Source: Tannerella sp.
GTDB lineage: Bacteria > Bacteroidota > Bacteroidia > Bacteroidales > Tannerellaceae
NCBI GenBank assembly: GCA_031279875.1
Contig: JAITHS010000024.1
Coordinates: 1 to 7,860 of the forward strand
DNA length: 7,860 bases
Direction: 5' to 3'
The first letter of the stretch is position 1. Each line of letters starts with the position of its first letter. The position numbers were made by a program, and so were the translations under genes. The notes under the pieces are model-generated. The model had not been told where the DNA came from, did no database searches, and saw nothing but the letters and a program-made list of their open reading frames with translations. Of the stretch, positions 6,219 through 7,860 are shown piece by piece.

Positions 6219-7570
6219 TTTATTCCGTATTTTTCCATTCGTCTGTACAGCGCCGGACGGCTGATACCCAGCGTTTTGGCTGCTTTGGAGAAATTGCCGT
6301 CGGCGTTTTTTAAGGCAGCAACTACCGAGCGTTTTTCCATCTCATCAAGCGGCAGACCGGTCGTAGCGGCATCCCTGCTTGCGGATACGTCATTATTGTT
6401 TTCAAAATCTTTCACATCAATAACTTTTTTTCCGGAAATCAATATCGCTCTCTCCGTCAGGTTTTTAAGTTCGCGAATATTTCCGTAAAACGGTTGTTTT
6501 TCAAGATATTTCAATGCCTTGTCGGTAATAATCACACGCGGAATGCCCTGTTGTTTTGTAAGCCTATCGGCAAAATGTTGCGCCAGAAGCGGAATATCTT
6601 CACAGCGTTCTCTTAATGGTGGTAAATGTATGGAAATCAGATTGATACGATAGAAAAGGTCTTCGCGGAAAGTGCGTTCTGCAATCATCCGGCGAAGGTC
6701 GGCATTGGTAGCGCTTACGACGCGCACATCCGTACGGCGCGGACGGCTCTCACCCAAAGGCTCAAACGTGCTGTCCTGCAACACACGCAGCAGTTTTACC
6801 TGACAGGCGATGTCTAATTCTCCTATCTCGTCAAGGAAAATCGTTCCTTTGTCGGCCATCTCGAAACGTCCGGAACGGTCGGCAACAGCGTCGGTAAAAG
6901 CGCCCTTGCGATGCCCAAACATCTCGCTCTCAAACAGGCTTTGAGACACGCCGCCGAGATTGACCTTGACAAACGGCTTGTCGGCACGCGGACTGTTTGC
7001 GTGAATGGCTTCGGCGATAAGTTCCTTGCCGGTGCCGTTTTCGCCTGTTATCAGTACCGACGCCTGTGTAGGCGCGATGCGCGATACGGTACTCAAAACC
7101 CGCATCAGAGCGTCGCTACGACCGATTATCTTATCAAACTTTCGATTCCTGTTCGGCATGTTCTTGTTCGACTGATTTTGTTCCGACATGTTTTGTTCCG
7201 GTTTATTCAACTCCAGCGCTGTGCGTATAGTGTTGATTAACACCATGTTATTCCATGGCTTAGTAACAAAATCAAACGCGCCTGCCCGCATTCCCTCTAC
7301 CGCGAGTGAGATAGACCCCCACGCCGTAATCAGGATGACAGGCATGTCGGGCTGTAAAATCTTCACCCGACGCAGGAGATGAAGTCCTTCCTCGCCTGTC
7401 GTAGTGCGGCTGAAATTCATGTCCATCAGAATCAGTTCCGGCGGAGTAGTGCGAACAGCCGACAGCGCCGTATCAGGGTCGGAAACTGCCGTCGCCTCAT
7501 ATCCCGCCCGCCGCAGCACAAATTCCAGCGACGACCGTACCGCTACATCGTCATCTATTATTAGTATCAT
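6215..7570 (-). CDS. Sigma-54-dependent response regulator (NtrC/AtoC family)
   Basis: This is a 451-residue transcription activator with three domains. The receiver domain (1-121) has acidic residues D6-D8, phospho-acceptor D50 (ELILMDMNF), T82 and K104. An Asn/Gln-rich linker spans about 122-144. The AAA+ sigma-54 interaction domain (about 147-380) has Walker A GENGTGKE (176-183), Walker B GTIFLDEIGEL (242-252) and the sigma-54 contact loop as GAFTDA (223-228) rather than GAFTGA. A C-terminal Fis-type helix-turn-helix (about 410-451, KAAKTLGISRPALYRRMEKYGIK region) binds DNA. An in-frame stop lies three codons upstream of the ATG at 7570, so the short start MILIIDDD is the only ATG option. 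It should be phosphorylated by the following kinase and activate -24/-12 promoters, one candidate being that before the adaptor gene. Confidence 0.95.
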   Translation of the reverse strand: MILIIDDDVAVRSSLEFVLRRAGYEATAVSDPDTALSAVRTTPPELILMDMNFSRTTTGEEGLHLLRRVKILQPDMPVILITAWGSISLAVEGMRAGAFDFVTKPWNNMVLINTIRTALELNKPEQNMSEQNQSNKNMPNRNRKFDKIIGRSDALMRVLSTVSRIAPTQASVLITGENGTGKELIAEAIHANSPRADKPFVKVNLGGVSQSLFESEMFGHRKGAFTDAVADRSGRFEMADKGTIFLDEIGELDIACQVKLLRVLQDSTFEPLGESRPRRTDVRVVSATNADLRRMIAERTFREDLFYRINLISIHLPPLRERCEDIPLLAQHFADRLTKQQGIPRVIITDKALKYLEKQPFYGNIRELKNLTERAILISGKKVIDVKDFENNNDVSASRDAATTGLPLDEMEKRSVVAALKNADGNFSKAAKTLGISRPALYRRMEKYGIK

Positions 7571-7574
7571 ATTA

Positions 7575-7610
7575 CAAAGTTACAAATAATTTTTGATATT
7601 ATACATAAAC
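7575..7610 (-). promoter_or_regulatory. Candidate promoter of the regulator-kinase pair
   Basis: The minus strand reads TAACTTTG at 7582-7575, a match to the Bacteroidota -7 element TAnnTTTG. A weak -33 candidate, GTTTATG (7610-7604), lies about 21 bases upstream. The start point would fall at about 7568-7571, on or beside the ATG at 7570, implying a leaderless or nearly leaderless mRNA. The match is by eye. Confidence 0.4.
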
Positions 7611-7624
7611 GGATATTTTTTTTG

Positions 7625-7632
7625 TACCTTTG
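7625..7632 (+). promoter_or_regulatory. -7 promoter element of rsmA (TACCTTTG)
   Basis: TACCTTTG, followed by CAC, is an exact match to the Bacteroidota housekeeping element TAnnTTTG. It sits 31 bases before the rsmA ATG, giving a leader of roughly 25 bases. No convincing TTTG -33 box is present at the usual 19-21 base spacing; the nearest, TTTTG at 7591-7595, is too far. Confidence 0.65.
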
Positions 7633-7634
7633 CA

Positions 7635-7647
7635 CTTTCATTGAAAG
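7635..7647. repeat. Small dyad CTTTCA-T-TGAAAG near the rsmA transcription start
   Basis: Perfect 6-bp arms surround a single T, placed at the expected rsmA start point. TTGAAAG is then repeated at 7649-7655. It may be an operator or chance; the arms cannot form an RNA hairpin with a one-base loop. Confidence 0.3.
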
Positions 7648-7663
7648 GTTGAAAGATTGCAAT

Positions 7664-7860
7664 ATGATGAACATACGACCGAAAAAGTCTCTTGGGCAGC
7701 ATTTTCTCAGAGACATGGATATTGCCCGACGGGTGGCTGAAACGCTTGCGGATTATCGCGGAATGCCTGTTTTGGAGGTTGGCCCCGGAACAGGCGTGCT
7801 GACGCGCTTTCTGTTGGATGAAGGGCATCAACTCTCTGTTGTAGAACTCGATACCGAGTC
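7664..7860 (+). CDS. rsmA: 16S rRNA (adenine-N6,N6) dimethyltransferase RsmA/KsgA, 5' part
   Basis: RsmA dimethylates two adjacent adenines in the 3'-terminal hairpin of 16S rRNA, using S-adenosylmethionine, during small-subunit assembly in the cytoplasm. The first 65 codons are visible and the gene runs off the window end (the full family is about 260-280 residues). The N-terminus MMNIRPKKSLGQHFLRD carries the family signature KKSLGQ(H/N)FL. VLEVGPGTGVLT (about 37-48) is the SAM-binding motif I, and VVELD (about 59-63) is the acidic strand 2 that contacts the ribose. Translation may begin at 7664 or at the next ATG (7667). It is divergent from the regulator gene with its own promoter, and is a housekeeping gene with no apparent functional link to the transporter. 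The KsgA/Erm family could be confused with Erm, but SLGQHFL with this SAM motif fits RsmA. Confidence 0.93.
   Translation, partial: MMNIRPKKSLGQHFLRDMDIARRVAETLADYRGMPVLEVGPGTGVLTRFLLDEGHQLSVVELDTE

Noticed and set aside
7580..7831. 83-codon minus-strand frame at the right edge
   Set aside because: It is antisense to the clear RsmA N-terminus and covers the divergent promoter region; the product resembles nothing.

Overview
The window looks like a chromosomal fragment of a Bacteroidota bacterium, most likely Bacteroidales. The support is a TAnnTTTG promoter box (TACCTTTG) in front of the rsmA-like gene, the absence of Shine-Dalgarno sequences before the genes, and protein families typical of that phylum: MacB/FtsX permeases with the PAISLSGM / MGVRRAFGA signature, and a kinase with an HEVNN H-box. 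The genus cannot be named from sequence reading alone.

Layout, right to left. At the right edge the plus strand carries the 5' end of rsmA (16S rRNA dimethyladenosine transferase), cut by the window end. A 93-bp divergent intergenic region separates it from six tightly packed minus-strand genes. These are an NtrC/AtoC-type sigma-54-activating response regulator, a membrane histidine kinase (4-bp overlap), a 118-bp gap, an HlyD/MacA-like adaptor, a MacB/LolD-type ABC ATPase (8-bp overlap) and two different MacB/FtsX-type permeases (gaps of 15 and 5 bp). The left 211 bp hold no credible gene. They are a mosaic of nested inverted repeats that includes an interspersed palindrome of the CGTCATTG...GAACGAAGCAATCC type.

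Working model: kinase and regulator sense a membrane or cytoplasmic signal and drive, through sigma-54, expression of a MacAB-like export system. In that system the two permeases would pair as a heterodimer, the ATPase powers them and the adaptor spans the periplasm. No TolC-like outer-membrane channel is encoded here. It must lie to the left or elsewhere, or the system may work on envelope lipids or lipoproteins.

The most informative non-coding stretch is the 118-bp gap before the adaptor gene. It holds a candidate -24/-12 (sigma-54) promoter read toward the adaptor, a 22-bp perfect palindrome just upstream of it, a further imperfect 20-bp palindrome centred near -78, and a 33-bp inverted repeat covering the -12 element and the start codon. 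This fits the regulator's domain type and suggests that it directly controls the transporter. The two-component and ABC families themselves are well known; the control architecture and the left-end repeat mosaic are what deserve a second look.
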